Assembly (NCBI GenBank): GCA_937951345.1
Contig: CALFCF010000050.1
Span: forward strand, 1-49,993
Reading direction: 5' to 3'
DNA length: 49,993 nucleotides
DNA from: an uncultured Granulosicoccaceae bacterium
Lineage (GTDB): Bacteria; Pseudomonadota; Gammaproteobacteria; Granulosicoccales; Granulosicoccaceae
Of this stretch, positions 1-7,861 are shown in pieces (positions within the stretch are counted from its first letter, which is position 1; each line of letters starts with the position of its first letter). The position numbers were made by a program, and so were the translations under genes. The notes beneath the pieces are model-generated. The model did no database searches. It was not told the origin of the DNA and was given only the letters and a program-made list of their open reading frames with translations.

Positions 1-246
1 AGCCTGCTCTATTCATGAAGGGTTCGCCACCAGAGTCTGGCTACCTAAGCAGATCGCTCGATTGAGCGAAATTCGTAGAAATCTACGGGTTGAGCTCAAT
101 CGAGTGAGCTGCGACGGCAGACGGGCACTGGTGGTGAACAGTAAACAGTGTGCGAATACCCGCAGCGACGCTAAAACTGCTTTTCTAACTGGAAATGGCT
201 TAGTTTTCATTGTCACTGTTTTCGACTTCGTGAATAGAGCAGGCTA
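1..246. repeat. MITE-like non-coding repeat, copy 1 (complete or nearly so)
   Basis: The left end AGCCTGCTCTATTCATGAAG (1-20) is matched as an inverted repeat by the right end at 226-245 with one mismatch, and the right end is followed by a G completing CTAG. Inside are a perfect 11-bp inverted repeat (57-67 with 94-104) enclosing a second 6-bp one (74-79 with 82-87), and a small palindrome CCAGAGTCTGG (30-40). No credible gene is present. The first 143 bases recur at 49851-49993 with 8 differences (about 94% identity). Terminal inverted repeats, small size, no coding capacity and a second copy fit a miniature inverted-repeat transposable element; the class of the mobilising transposase is unknown. 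The first two bases of the CTAG boundary would lie just outside the window. Confidence 0.75.
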
Positions 247-1128
247 GACAAGCATTTTCTCAACGGGCAAAACAAGTATGGAGCTGGCGCCGGCAGATTT
301 AAGAGATTCCAGCGTTTCCCAGAAAATAGTCTCACGACAAACCGCGTGCACAACCACTTTGTCACTCACACCTTCAATTGGCAGAATTGTTGGAAACTCC
401 GATCCAGGTAGCAGATCAGTTACTGCCTTCAGATTTTCACGCGGCGCATGAAGCATGATGTACTTACTTTCCTTGACCTGCAAAACCCCCTGAACACGCT
501 GCACAATCTTGTCAATCAATGCCTGCTTAGTAGGCGTACGCTCTGATGAATTGGTCAACAAAGCCGCCTCACTTTCAAACACAACATCCCACGGCGCTAG
601 TTTATTTGCTGCGAGCGTTGCACCACTGGAGACCAGGTCACAAATGTAATCAGCCTTGCCAAGTTGCGGGGCGATTTCGATGGAACCAGTTAGCGTTACC
701 ACCTCCGCTTCAATATTATTGCACTTCAGATATTCACGTAGGATACCGGGATACGAAGTCGCTATACGGGAGCCACTGAGCATATCCACTCCCTGGTAAT
801 TAGTGGTCACAGGGCCTGCCGTCATCAGCTTGCAATGACCAAAATCAAGCGCCGTTACCTCATGCGCATGGTAATCAGACGGGTTTTTATTGCGAATCTC
901 GGAAGTGACATTTTGCCCGGCAATACCCAGATCGCAGGTTCCGTCACTGACAAGACCAGGTATATCATCATCGCGCACCAGTAGAATATCCACTGGCATA
1001 TTCTCGCCGTAGTACAACAGCTTATCGCGTCCGGGCGTGTACTTCAGTCCACATCGGTTCAACAGATCAAGTGAATGATCAGTCAGTCGTCCGGACTTTT
1101 GAATGGCTATTTGTAAACGCTCTTCCAT
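244..1128 (-). CDS. hisG: ATP phosphoribosyltransferase HisG, long form
   Basis: HisG catalyses the first committed step of histidine synthesis, joining ATP and PRPP to give phosphoribosyl-ATP. The 294 residues follow the long-form enzyme closely from end to end. They start with a QKSGRLTDHS segment, contain ENMPVDILLVRDDDIPGLV and LDFGHCKL blocks, the PRPP-site region around ICDLVSSGATL, and a C-terminal regulatory domain with ESKYIMLHAP, and end in ASSILVLPVEKML. The length is normal for the family (about 299 in E. coli). The start is ATG at 1128 with no strong ribosome site. The stop TAG lies inside the CTAG boundary of the repeat at 1-246, so the repeat abuts or forms the end of the gene. 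A TrpR-like regulator lies directly upstream. Other his genes are not in the window. Confidence 0.96.
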   Translation of the reverse strand: MEERLQIAIQKSGRLTDHSLDLLNRCGLKYTPGRDKLLYYGENMPVDILLVRDDDIPGLVSDGTCDLGIAGQNVTSEIRNKNPSDYHAHEVTALDFGHCKLMTAGPVTTNYQGVDMLSGSRIATSYPGILREYLKCNNIEAEVVTLTGSIEIAPQLGKADYICDLVSSGATLAANKLAPWDVVFESEAALLTNSSERTPTKQALIDKIVQRVQGVLQVKESKYIMLHAPRENLKAVTDLLPGSEFPTILPIEGVSDKVVVHAVCRETIFWETLESLKSAGASSILVLPVEKMLV

Positions 1129-1225
1129 CAGAATTAGCTAGTGCAGCTGGTGAACAACTGCGTGGTTAAAATTTATGAAGATCGACTAACGGTGCGAATC
1201 TGGAAATAAATACTGTTTAACGCGA

Positions 1226-1537
1226 TCACTTCACCGTATTGATACGCTCGAAAATACGTTTGTACCCGCCGCTGCCCTGCGTAAGAAATCGTGCCACACG
1301 CCCGACAGTCGTTACACTAACGCCGGTTTTCTCGGCAATATCGCGATAGGAGCTACCTTCCATCAGTGGCTCTACTACCATCCACCGGTCAGTCAGTGCC
1401 TGTAGCTCAGCGGGTGTACAAAGATCAGTGAAAAAATCGCGTGCCTCGTCCACTGTTTCTATCTGAGTAATCGCATCGAACAGAGATTCTCGGGCAACCG
1501 AGGCTTGCCGGTCACTCATTGGACGATTAGGTTTCAT
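1226..1537 (-). CDS. TrpR-like regulator of the YerC/YecD (HisR-like) family
   Basis: A 103-residue protein with the TrpR-like fold signature. An alpha-helical N-terminal half (ARDFFTDLCTPAELQALTDRWMV) leads into a helix-turn-helix near residues 60-85 (SSYRDIAEKTGVSVTTVGRVARFL), followed by a GGYKRIFERI tail typical of YerC. The start is ATG at 1537 because GGAGG stands eight bases upstream; longer in-frame starts lack this. YerC-type proteins have been proposed as histidine-pathway regulators (HisR) in Firmicutes, and this gene lies about 100 bp upstream of hisG on the same strand, which fits a local regulator of histidine synthesis. The family call is firm; the regulatory target is inferred from position. 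Confidence 0.88.
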   Translation of the reverse strand: MKPNRPMSDRQASVARESLFDAITQIETVDEARDFFTDLCTPAELQALTDRWMVVEPLMEGSSYRDIAEKTGVSVTTVGRVARFLTQGSGGYKRIFERINTVK

Positions 1538-1985
1538 TGGATGCGCCTCCTGACTGTTCAGCCCGAAAATGGTTTTCTCCGGAGTCAACAAACGAATTAC
1601 ATCTGCTGTTGCGTAATAGTACGCTATCACGCTGATACAGTCAAATACTTACGCTGAACATTGGTGGCTGCCAAAAGAGATTATCTTAAGCGGGGGTTTA
1701 GCCGGTCTGCGGGGTGATCTCCGCCGGAGGAAACACCACCAGCACTGCAGTCACTTTGCTTCGACGGCTGCTGATAAAGACTGCAACTAGGCCTGTGCGG
1801 GAACCAGCTAAATGCACGCAGTGCACTGGAATCGACGCTCTCACTACATTCGGTGCAGGTAACCAGTGTCATAGGACTACCGTTTGCACTTCGGCCCACG
1901 GTACGTTTTTCAAGCATGATGATCAGTGTACGGGTGTTGAGTCACTCTTTTACGGAGTCGAGCAACAGTTGGACGAGATCAACGG
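1538..1985. other. Intergenic stretch, no convincing gene
   Basis: About 450 bp between the YerC-like gene and the glycosyltransferase. A minus-strand open frame at 1681-1872 (63 codons, ATG at 1872) begins MTLVTCTECSESV, which resembles the first CxxC knuckle of small zinc-ribbon proteins. The second cysteine pair is missing in that frame and no ribosome site is clear. It may be a decayed zinc-ribbon gene or chance. Nothing else is recognised. Confidence 0.3.
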
Positions 1986-2888
1986 TTATATAGTACGTTT
2001 TTCGCGATCCGGGGCCGCATGTGTATCCCTGTGAATCCATCGAATTCGAACGAGGTCGAGGAACATTAACATCGAATCTTTAAACAGAGACAATGTGGAG
2101 CCAGCTTGATGTGACCACTGCACCGGTACTTCAGTGATGCGATACCCAAGGCGTTTTGCGATATACAAATGTTCGACGTCAAAACAAAACCCATAGGTTT
2201 GCTGTAACTCTGCCACTTGATGAGCAACCTCACACCGATAGGCTTTAAATCCACATTGACTGTCTCGAACGGTAATTACACCCAAACCTCGCCCCAACAT
2301 ATTGAAACCGCGACTCAGAGCGTTTCGCAAGAAACTTCGACCACTAACGTCTGACTCGGGATGATTACGCGAACCCACGACCACATCATAGCCTTCTTCA
2401 ATTTTTGCCAATAACTTGGTCAGCTCATAAATAGGCGTCGCACTGTCAGCATCGGTAAAGACAACAACTCTTCCCGTGGCTTTGAGCATTCCTTTGGCTA
2501 TGGAGTAACCTTTTCCGATGTTTTTGACGTTCTCTTCCAGATGCCCCAGTTGCTGTGATTTCACTTCGTTACCATACAAATCTACGAATTTTACAATTTC
2601 AGCAGTCATGTCGTTACTGCCGTCATCTACTACAACCACCTCAAAACTCAGATTTGAAGACTCCAGATAATCTTTGGTGGTATACAGCGTAGCGGCGATA
2701 CGCTCCTGCTCGTTGTAGACCGGGATAATAATGGAGACATCCGGAATCTGCTGCGAATCAGCCAAACACTCTCCATCTGACAGATCAGCGGTGGCGCTGT
2801 TTTGTAAGTACTGAGCAGACCTATCGCTGACCGAATTTTTACACTCTCCACTATCGAACGCTGCGTTTTTCCGAGCCGGCTGCATCAT
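1986..2888 (-). CDS. Family 2 glycosyltransferase, polyprenyl-phosphate sugar transferase type
   Basis: The 300-residue protein has an N-terminal extension of about 48 residues, then a GT-A fold starting with DVSIIIPVYNEQERI. It continues with the nucleotide-sugar motif VVVVDDGSNDMT and the metal-binding DADSATPI, and a conserved DSQCGFKAYR block as in dolichyl-phosphate glucosyltransferase/ALG5-like enzymes. No C-terminal membrane segments are evident. Such enzymes usually transfer a sugar from a nucleotide donor to a polyprenyl phosphate on the cytoplasmic face. Its ATG overlaps the stop of the upstream small membrane protein by four bases, with GGGAGG just upstream, so it is translationally coupled. 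With the DMT pair and the GT39-like protein it forms an ArnC/E/F/T-like set. The exact sugar is unknown. Confidence 0.88.
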   Translation of the reverse strand: MMQPARKNAAFDSGECKNSVSDRSAQYLQNSATADLSDGECLADSQQIPDVSIIIPVYNEQERIAATLYTTKDYLESSNLSFEVVVVDDGSNDMTAEIVKFVDLYGNEVKSQQLGHLEENVKNIGKGYSIAKGMLKATGRVVVFTDADSATPIYELTKLLAKIEEGYDVVVGSRNHPESDVSGRSFLRNALSRGFNMLGRGLGVITVRDSQCGFKAYRCEVAHQVAELQQTYGFCFDVEHLYIAKRLGYRITEVPVQWSHQAGSTLSLFKDSMLMFLDLVRIRWIHRDTHAAPDREKRTI

Positions 2889-3367
2889 ACCCTCCCCGAC
2901 TCATATACAGCAGTTGAACTCAGAGCATTGGATTTGGCATTTTCCTCTTTCGCGACAGTGGATTTACGCATACACAGTGCCACACCTGTTAAAACCAGAA
3001 AAATACCAAGAGACTTTGACCAGGATACCGTCTCGTTCAGGCCAGGCATTAAAACAGCAAAGACATATACGAGCACATACCCTAAAGACAGGAAAGGATA
3101 CGCCTGACTGAGAGAAAATCGTTGTAAAGCAACCAACCATGCGAACACGGACAGTGCATACGCGGATAACGCTAGAAGCAGCAAACCGTACCAAAGGTGC
3201 AAAGATCTAAAGCTACTTACAATTTCGCTAAACCCGATTCCAGCTTGTATCCACTCGGGAAGAAGTCTTAATTCCGGTAGAATTTCCACGGACACCTGTT
3301 TAAGCACCAATTGACTGAAAACACCTAGAAACAAAGCTGATACTAATGCCGCACTGTATCGATTCAT
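2885..3367 (-). CDS. Small DMT/EmrE-like membrane protein (ArnF-like), second of a pair
   Basis: A 160-residue protein with four predicted hydrophobic segments, roughly residues 5-22, 55-80, 88-108 and 115-132, in the arrangement of small multidrug resistance/EamA half-size transporters. The SLSQAYPFLSLGYVLVYVFA stretch resembles the AYPF(L/M)SL motif common in this superfamily, including ArnE/ArnF. Its ATG overlaps the stop of the preceding homologue by four bases, and its own stop overlaps the GT2 start. Two such half-size proteins between a polyprenyl-sugar synthase and a GT39-like transferase suggest a heteromeric flippase for the lipid-linked sugar, as with ArnE/ArnF. Substrate and direction are inferred. 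Confidence 0.75.
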   Translation of the reverse strand: MNRYSAALVSALFLGVFSQLVLKQVSVEILPELRLLPEWIQAGIGFSEIVSSFRSLHLWYGLLLLALSAYALSVFAWLVALQRFSLSQAYPFLSLGYVLVYVFAVLMPGLNETVSWSKSLGIFLVLTGVALCMRKSTVAKEENAKSNALSSTAVYESGRV

Positions 3368-3828
3368 GGTGTTATTCCTGCAGACAGCAAAAACACACCA
3401 GATAGGATCGATAAAATACCGACTACTTGCTGAACATTTACTTTGTCGTCAAAAAGCACAACAGATAGCAATAGAACGACAACAACATTCAGACTCAACA
3501 ATGGATAGGCCCGACTGACTTCCATCTCCGCCAAAACGAAAAACCACAAAACCAGCCCAACGACTAACCAGAATACACCGTGAATAAGCAAGAACAGCAG
3601 GCCGAACGAACTGATTTGCGCATCGTTAGGCCTGTTACTATCCGTTTCCCCTTGGTCGCTAGAACTGCCGTTATCAATCTCAGTCGAGTCAGATACGCCG
3701 TTAACTGCGTTAGATTTTCTCGCGAGCAAAGTCAGCGACAGTCTTTTCTGAAGAACTTGCGAAAGTGACGTGCACAGTATTGTTGCGATTAGCAGTAGCA
3801 TCAGGTTCATTGCATATTTCTCTGACAT
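3364..3828 (-). CDS. Small DMT/EmrE-like membrane protein (ArnE-like), first of a pair
   Basis: About 154 residues with four hydrophobic segments. The SRAYPLLSLNVVVVLLLSVVLF block matches the equivalent motif of its neighbour, supporting a homologous pair. Segments one and two are separated by an unusually long polar insert of about 40 residues rich in Ser, Asp and Asn. The start is uncertain: ATG at 3828 is used here; ATG at 3810, immediately before the first membrane segment, is an alternative. A TTG at 3888 overlapping the upstream gene is less likely. The stop overlaps the next gene's ATG, giving tight coupling. Probably one half of a flippase for a polyprenyl-phosphate sugar; this is inference from fold and context. 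Confidence 0.72.
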   Translation of the reverse strand: MSEKYAMNLMLLLIATILCTSLSQVLQKRLSLTLLARKSNAVNGVSDSTEIDNGSSSDQGETDSNRPNDAQISSFGLLFLLIHGVFWLVVGLVLWFFVLAEMEVSRAYPLLSLNVVVVLLLSVVLFDDKVNVQQVVGILSILSGVFLLSAGITP

Positions 3829-3884
3829 ACCACCATTCTGCAATCGGTAACTCTGGGAATTCTTCGATAACGGTTTGCCATTGC

Positions 3885-5561
3885 TCAATCGCTCAATGCA
3901 ATCTTTTTGGACTTGCTTAGATGGTACAACTCGACGTTACCGTGCCGGTTACCACTCAATAAGCCGCTCACAAAATAGGGTTTACTCACCGCTAACTCAT
4001 AACCACGAAGAGATAACAACCTTCTGTAAAGGTGATTTTCTTCCGGGTGAATTTGATCAGTCAGCAATACCCAGGAAAATTTACGGTCCCATATGGCATC
4101 TCGTACATCCTGACGGCTGTGCGCGCCATCAAGGTCATTATCCAAAAAGGTAGTCTCGGAGATCAGTGCCTGCGGGAAATCAGGTAATGCTGCATATCTA
4201 AACAAATAGGGATCTTCACTTAGAATACGGCCAGAATGCTCACTCTCGTACCGTTTACTTTGCCAATAATCGGTTGTCGCTGTCATATCGGGGAAACCCC
4301 GAGACAACTGGTTTGCGGTTTTTGCGTTACTGATTATGACTTGGACGATAAATGCTGAGAAGACACATACGGTGCAAGCACCCAAAAACATGCGCGCAGT
4401 TTTGTTCGAGTTTTCCGGAGAATCACTCACGTAATTGCAAATTAAACGAAAAACCTGGGTAATCCCGTATGCGATCAATGGAACAGTAAACAGGTAAAAA
4501 TAGCTCAGATGTTTCATCAGAGCGATCTGGTTACTGCTGATGATATGGTAGAGCGGTAAAGGCGTAGCCAACAGCAAATACGCCAGCTGGGGTGTAACAC
4601 CGGGTAATCGCAGATTGGACGAGTTACTGCCCTGCGAAATATTAGATCCGGAAACAGCAGGGCGAATTATTGAGTATATCAACCAGACAAATAGCAGCAG
4701 CCCCATCAACCACGAGACGAGCGATACCATTCTGAAAATCAGGTCCTGACGTTCTATGTTAGCTGACTGAGTGATTAATATTTGTGTTTCATAAAGTACC
4801 TGCAGCGAATCTTTGTTTACAAATACGTATAGAAGCAACGCCCCACCAACTAATAGCACTGCCGGCAGCACGAAACGCGGTTTGAAAATCAAAAGGAGTA
4901 GTAACAGTGGCGGCAGATAAAGAATCAGCACATACTTTGAAAGGCACGCTGCTATTAGCAACATGCTGCCAACAAAAAACCAATACTGCGCACGTTGAGA
5001 GGCGACTTTTTCAGCCACAAGATCTTCAGAATCAGACGCACTTTCATCTAATGCAAGCTTCCAGAAAAAGAACATCGCCCACGTAAAAAGACAAAATGCA
5101 ATCACATCATATGTAGCGATTGAACTTATATAGATATGAGGCGCAGTGATAGAGAGTAAAAGTACGCTACAAGTGGCTTGTAACTTCGAATGCCATACTG
5201 AGTTAACGAGAAAATATACCCCGATCAGAGACAATAGAGCGAAGAACAGGGAGAGAAGGCGAGCAGACAAATGATTGTCCAGTATCGAGTGAGCCCATCC
5301 AAACATATGCCAGTTGAAATCAGCACCGAAGATGTAGGTCAGCGTTGGCCAACTCTCACCCAATTCAAACAGTCGCCCCACAAACAAGTAGGTGTACTCG
5401 TCCATATGCAACGGCGAATGAAGCAACCACCAACGAGCAACTGCCGAAGTCAAAATTGCAAAGACTGCCAGAATCAAGACGATTTTGACCTGAATCCGTT
5501 TACACACAGGATCATCAACCGCCACAGGCGGTTCAGCCAATTCTTGGGAGAGGTCAGTCAT
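3885..5561 (-). CDS. GT39/ArnT-like polytopic membrane glycosyltransferase
   Basis: A 558-residue protein with one membrane segment near residues 27-48 and many more hydrophobic segments through to about residue 400, followed by a soluble C-terminal region. The first periplasmic loop carries HMDEYTYLFVGRLFELG, the acidic pair expected at the active site of GT-C enzymes of the PMT/ArnT type, which use a polyprenyl-phosphate sugar as donor. It is the first gene of a tightly packed four-gene run with two DMT half-transporters and a GT2 enzyme. A plausible role is transfer of the sugar to an extracytoplasmic acceptor such as lipid A, another glycan or protein. No arnA, arnB or arnD homologue is in view, so aminoarabinose is not supported. 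Confidence 0.78.
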   Translation of the reverse strand: MTDLSQELAEPPVAVDDPVCKRIQVKIVLILAVFAILTSAVARWWLLHSPLHMDEYTYLFVGRLFELGESWPTLTYIFGADFNWHMFGWAHSILDNHLSARLLSLFFALLSLIGVYFLVNSVWHSKLQATCSVLLLSITAPHIYISSIATYDVIAFCLFTWAMFFFWKLALDESASDSEDLVAEKVASQRAQYWFFVGSMLLIAACLSKYVLILYLPPLLLLLLIFKPRFVLPAVLLVGGALLLYVFVNKDSLQVLYETQILITQSANIERQDLIFRMVSLVSWLMGLLLFVWLIYSIIRPAVSGSNISQGSNSSNLRLPGVTPQLAYLLLATPLPLYHIISSNQIALMKHLSYFYLFTVPLIAYGITQVFRLICNYVSDSPENSNKTARMFLGACTVCVFSAFIVQVIISNAKTANQLSRGFPDMTATTDYWQSKRYESEHSGRILSEDPYLFRYAALPDFPQALISETTFLDNDLDGAHSRQDVRDAIWDRKFSWVLLTDQIHPEENHLYRRLLSLRGYELAVSKPYFVSGLLSGNRHGNVELYHLSKSKKIALSD

Positions 5562-6218
5562 AGACTCCAGAGCAAAATAAAACAGGTCGACTCAATGACT
5601 ATCGGACGTATACGGAGCTGCTTTACCTGCTAAGTCAAACAGTTCACAGAATCTACGACCAGTACCCTACACCGGTATCGGAAGCTGCAAAAAATGCGTT
5701 TTTATGCAGTTTTAGAAATCAAACATGCCTTACCGTGGCGTCAGTATCAAGAAGGCTCGCCTGAGTACAGACAGACGCTTGATCAGGTGACTGAACGGCT
5801 TGTGTTCATGCAAAAAAAGCTGGAATTTGCATGGACGGTGATTATTACCTAGAAACGTACACGTTTTGATTTGTTGGCTTTAAGGTATTGCTTAGATGCG
5901 GTGATAGGATACGGTAAAGCGGTGCGGCAGACTTTATCCTCAACTGCTTAGATCAGCGATACGATGTTTTCTTGCAGCAAAGGCAAGCTCAAGTACTGTT
6001 TTCTGCGGTAATGAAATGCTACCCAAGGAATGAAAGTCTACGAATCGCAGGAAGTTACGCCAGTCTTTATGTTTTTTCAATGTCCATTACGAGTGCAGGC
6101 AAAGAAACATAACAGCTCTATCTAAAAATGAATTTTTAGATTCCAATTCTTGGGTACTTTATTGTTAGTGTTCTTTTCTCACTCTACTATTCTTCCTGCA
6201 CACTTTTCGAGGAAACAA
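5562..6218. other. Non-coding gap of about 650 bp
   Basis: No convincing gene on either strand. Short open stretches, such as one on the plus strand around 5878-5951 reading ALRYCLDAVIGYGKAV before a stop, could be relics of a lost gene but match nothing I recognise. A perfect AT-rich inverted repeat TCTAAAAATGAATTTTTAGA lies at 6121-6140. It could fold or bind a dimeric protein but is too AT-rich for a typical intrinsic terminator. The gap separates two minus-strand operons, so it should hold the promoter of the glycosyltransferase run at its low-coordinate end. Confidence 0.4.
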
Positions 6219-7019
6219 CTAGGAATTTAACAAAACATTCGCCAGTTCAGCAAAACCATATCCACCTTCAGCATTAGTCATGTACAACGGCAAATGATCC
6301 ATGCCAGATAGAAATCGCTGAATATTAGCAACACCAATAGATACAGAAAACTGCTTGAACATCGATTCATCGTTGGGCGAATCTCCGATGAACAAACAAT
6401 CCTGCTCGCTAATATTGTGTTGTTTTAGCCAGTTCATTGCCCCGGTTGCTTTCGTATACTCGCCGATCCAGGCATTTATATGGATAGAACTGCGCTTGGC
6501 TTGAGTACCATGATCTAGTAACCAAGCTGTCGCTGCTTCAGCTATTGACTCGTCTACGGTAACGGTTTGGCCGATATCAAACGCTATATCACCGACCCGA
6601 AATTGCTGATCTTGCGTATATTGTATTTCAGGAAACGTTTTCGATAGCTCATCTCCTAGCTTCAAGAGTTTGGAAAAATCCGCTTTCACTTCATCTTCAG
6701 ATTTAGAAAAGAACGCAGAGACAATTCCTTTCGCGTTCTTCTCCATGGTAAGTGCACCATTCTCTCCAATGATGTGGTTGACTGGCCATGTCTTAATAAT
6801 ACAATCGCACCAACCTGCACTTGCACCTGTCACCGGAATCACTTCAATACCGGCTTGCATTAATAGATGCAAGGCTTTGAACGTTTCTACAGGCAAACGA
6901 CCTTCGTAGGTAAGGGTATCGTCCACATCCGTGAACACAACAACAGGACGCGGCGAAAATACAGCAGGCAGTTCACTCAACTTGACTACAGCACGATTTC
7001 CCTCTACCGGAGGGTTCAC
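6219..7019 (-). CDS. HAD-superfamily phosphatase (Cof/mannosyl-3-phosphoglycerate phosphatase-like)
   Basis: About 266 residues with all HAD landmarks: the DxDxT nucleophile motif in FTDVDDTLTYEG near the N terminus, a VTGAS motif II region, and a C-terminal IGDSPNDESMF motif for magnesium binding. A C2-type cap lies between, as in Cof, trehalose-phosphate and mannosyl-3-phosphoglycerate phosphatases. The proposed start is GTG at 7019, overlapping the upstream TGA by three bases in a GTGA junction with GGAGA upstream; longer frames run into the preceding gene. It is the last gene of the DeoR-controlled ABC operon, so it probably dephosphorylates a product of the imported compound. The substrate cannot be read from sequence. 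Confidence 0.82.
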   Translation of the reverse strand: MNPPVEGNRAVVKLSELPAVFSPRPVVVFTDVDDTLTYEGRLPVETFKALHLLMQAGIEVIPVTGASAGWCDCIIKTWPVNHIIGENGALTMEKNAKGIVSAFFSKSEDEVKADFSKLLKLGDELSKTFPEIQYTQDQQFRVGDIAFDIGQTVTVDESIAEAATAWLLDHGTQAKRSSIHINAWIGEYTKATGAMNWLKQHNISEQDCLFIGDSPNDESMFKQFSVSIGVANIQRFLSGMDHLPLYMTNAEGGYGFAELANVLLNS

Positions 7020-7861
7020 AAGCCTATCTCCATAAATACAGGCTGATGATCTGAAGCATCCGTCTCTACGTCGACTCCTACTCGAATGGCTTTTCGAGCA
7101 ATATCCTGGGTTGCGAGAAAATAGTCCCTTACGTGAGCACCTTGTGGCCATTGCTTCCGATCAAAACATCCACATGTCGGCGAGCGTTGCTGATGATTCA
7201 AATCACTTGAATGACTGCATACATCCCAACAGTCCACCCATTGTTGAGCGATGAGCTCTTCCCGAAAAACATCAGAATCAGAGTCTTCATTAAGGTCGCC
7301 GCACAAAATAACGGATGAGCAATGGTTTGCGTAGCTATAAGGGCCCCAGGAATTCGAAAGATCTTGGTTACTGGACTTCAGGATATGCTGATCTCTTAGT
7401 TGAGTTAGGGCTTGAATTTGTTCCACCCGCTCCACCTTAGAATGAAAAGCTAAATGAGTATTGAATACTGCAACTGAACGACTGCCGATACCCACCACCA
7501 CCTCAACCATTGTTCTTGGCATTTGCAGATCGTTTATGCCGGGACTCGGCAGGCTATGCATTCGTGCAGTCCTTAATAGTCCTTTTTTAACTAAAGTGAG
7601 ATTGCCAAATTCACAACGCCCACCGACTCGATCCCAGGCACTGAATCCTGCCCCCCAGACATATTCGTGTTCAGGGAATTGTTTGCTAATCAATAACGGC
7701 TGGTCATTCGCATTCAGGTCGGGAATATTTCTCGATACTTCTTGCAAGCAGATGACATCCCATTCTCCCAACTGCTTAATATGATGAGTAATGCGGTTGA
7801 GATCAAATCGATCATCACAGCCCTTTGTCGCTTGTATATTCCACGTCAGGATTTGCATCAT
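7016..7861 (-). CDS. Endonuclease/exonuclease/phosphatase-fold hydrolase
   Basis: A 281-residue protein with the EEP fold motifs in order: ILTWNIQ (Asn8), the metal-binding glutamate in WDVICLQEVSR (Glu41), FNTHLAFH, LCGDLNEDSD and the C-terminal SDHQPVFMEI. The fold covers DNA repair nucleases, inositol-phosphate phosphatases, sphingomyelinases and other phosphodiesterases. No signal peptide is visible, so it should be cytoplasmic. ATG at 7861 overlaps the permease stop in an ATGA junction, and the stop overlaps the HAD gene. The operon position argues for phosphodiester or phosphomonoester cleavage of an imported solute rather than DNA repair; that is inference. Confidence 0.82.
   Translation of the reverse strand: MMQILTWNIQATKGCDDRFDLNRITHHIKQLGEWDVICLQEVSRNIPDLNANDQPLLISKQFPEHEYVWGAGFSAWDRVGGRCEFGNLTLVKKGLLRTARMHSLPSPGINDLQMPRTMVEVVVGIGSRSVAVFNTHLAFHSKVERVEQIQALTQLRDQHILKSSNQDLSNSWGPYSYANHCSSVILCGDLNEDSDSDVFREELIAQQWVDCWDVCSHSSDLNHQQRSPTCGCFDRKQWPQGAHVRDYFLATQDIARKAIRVGVDVETDASDHQPVFMEIGL

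Noticed and set aside
1226-1630. Longer start for the YerC-like protein.
   Set aside because: The added 31 residues are not family-like, and GGAGG is correctly spaced only for ATG at 1537.
1681-1872. Small zinc-ribbon-like gene on the minus strand (MTLVTCTECSESV).
   Set aside because: Only one CxxC pair is in frame and no ribosome site is evident; kept only as a remark in the intergenic entry.
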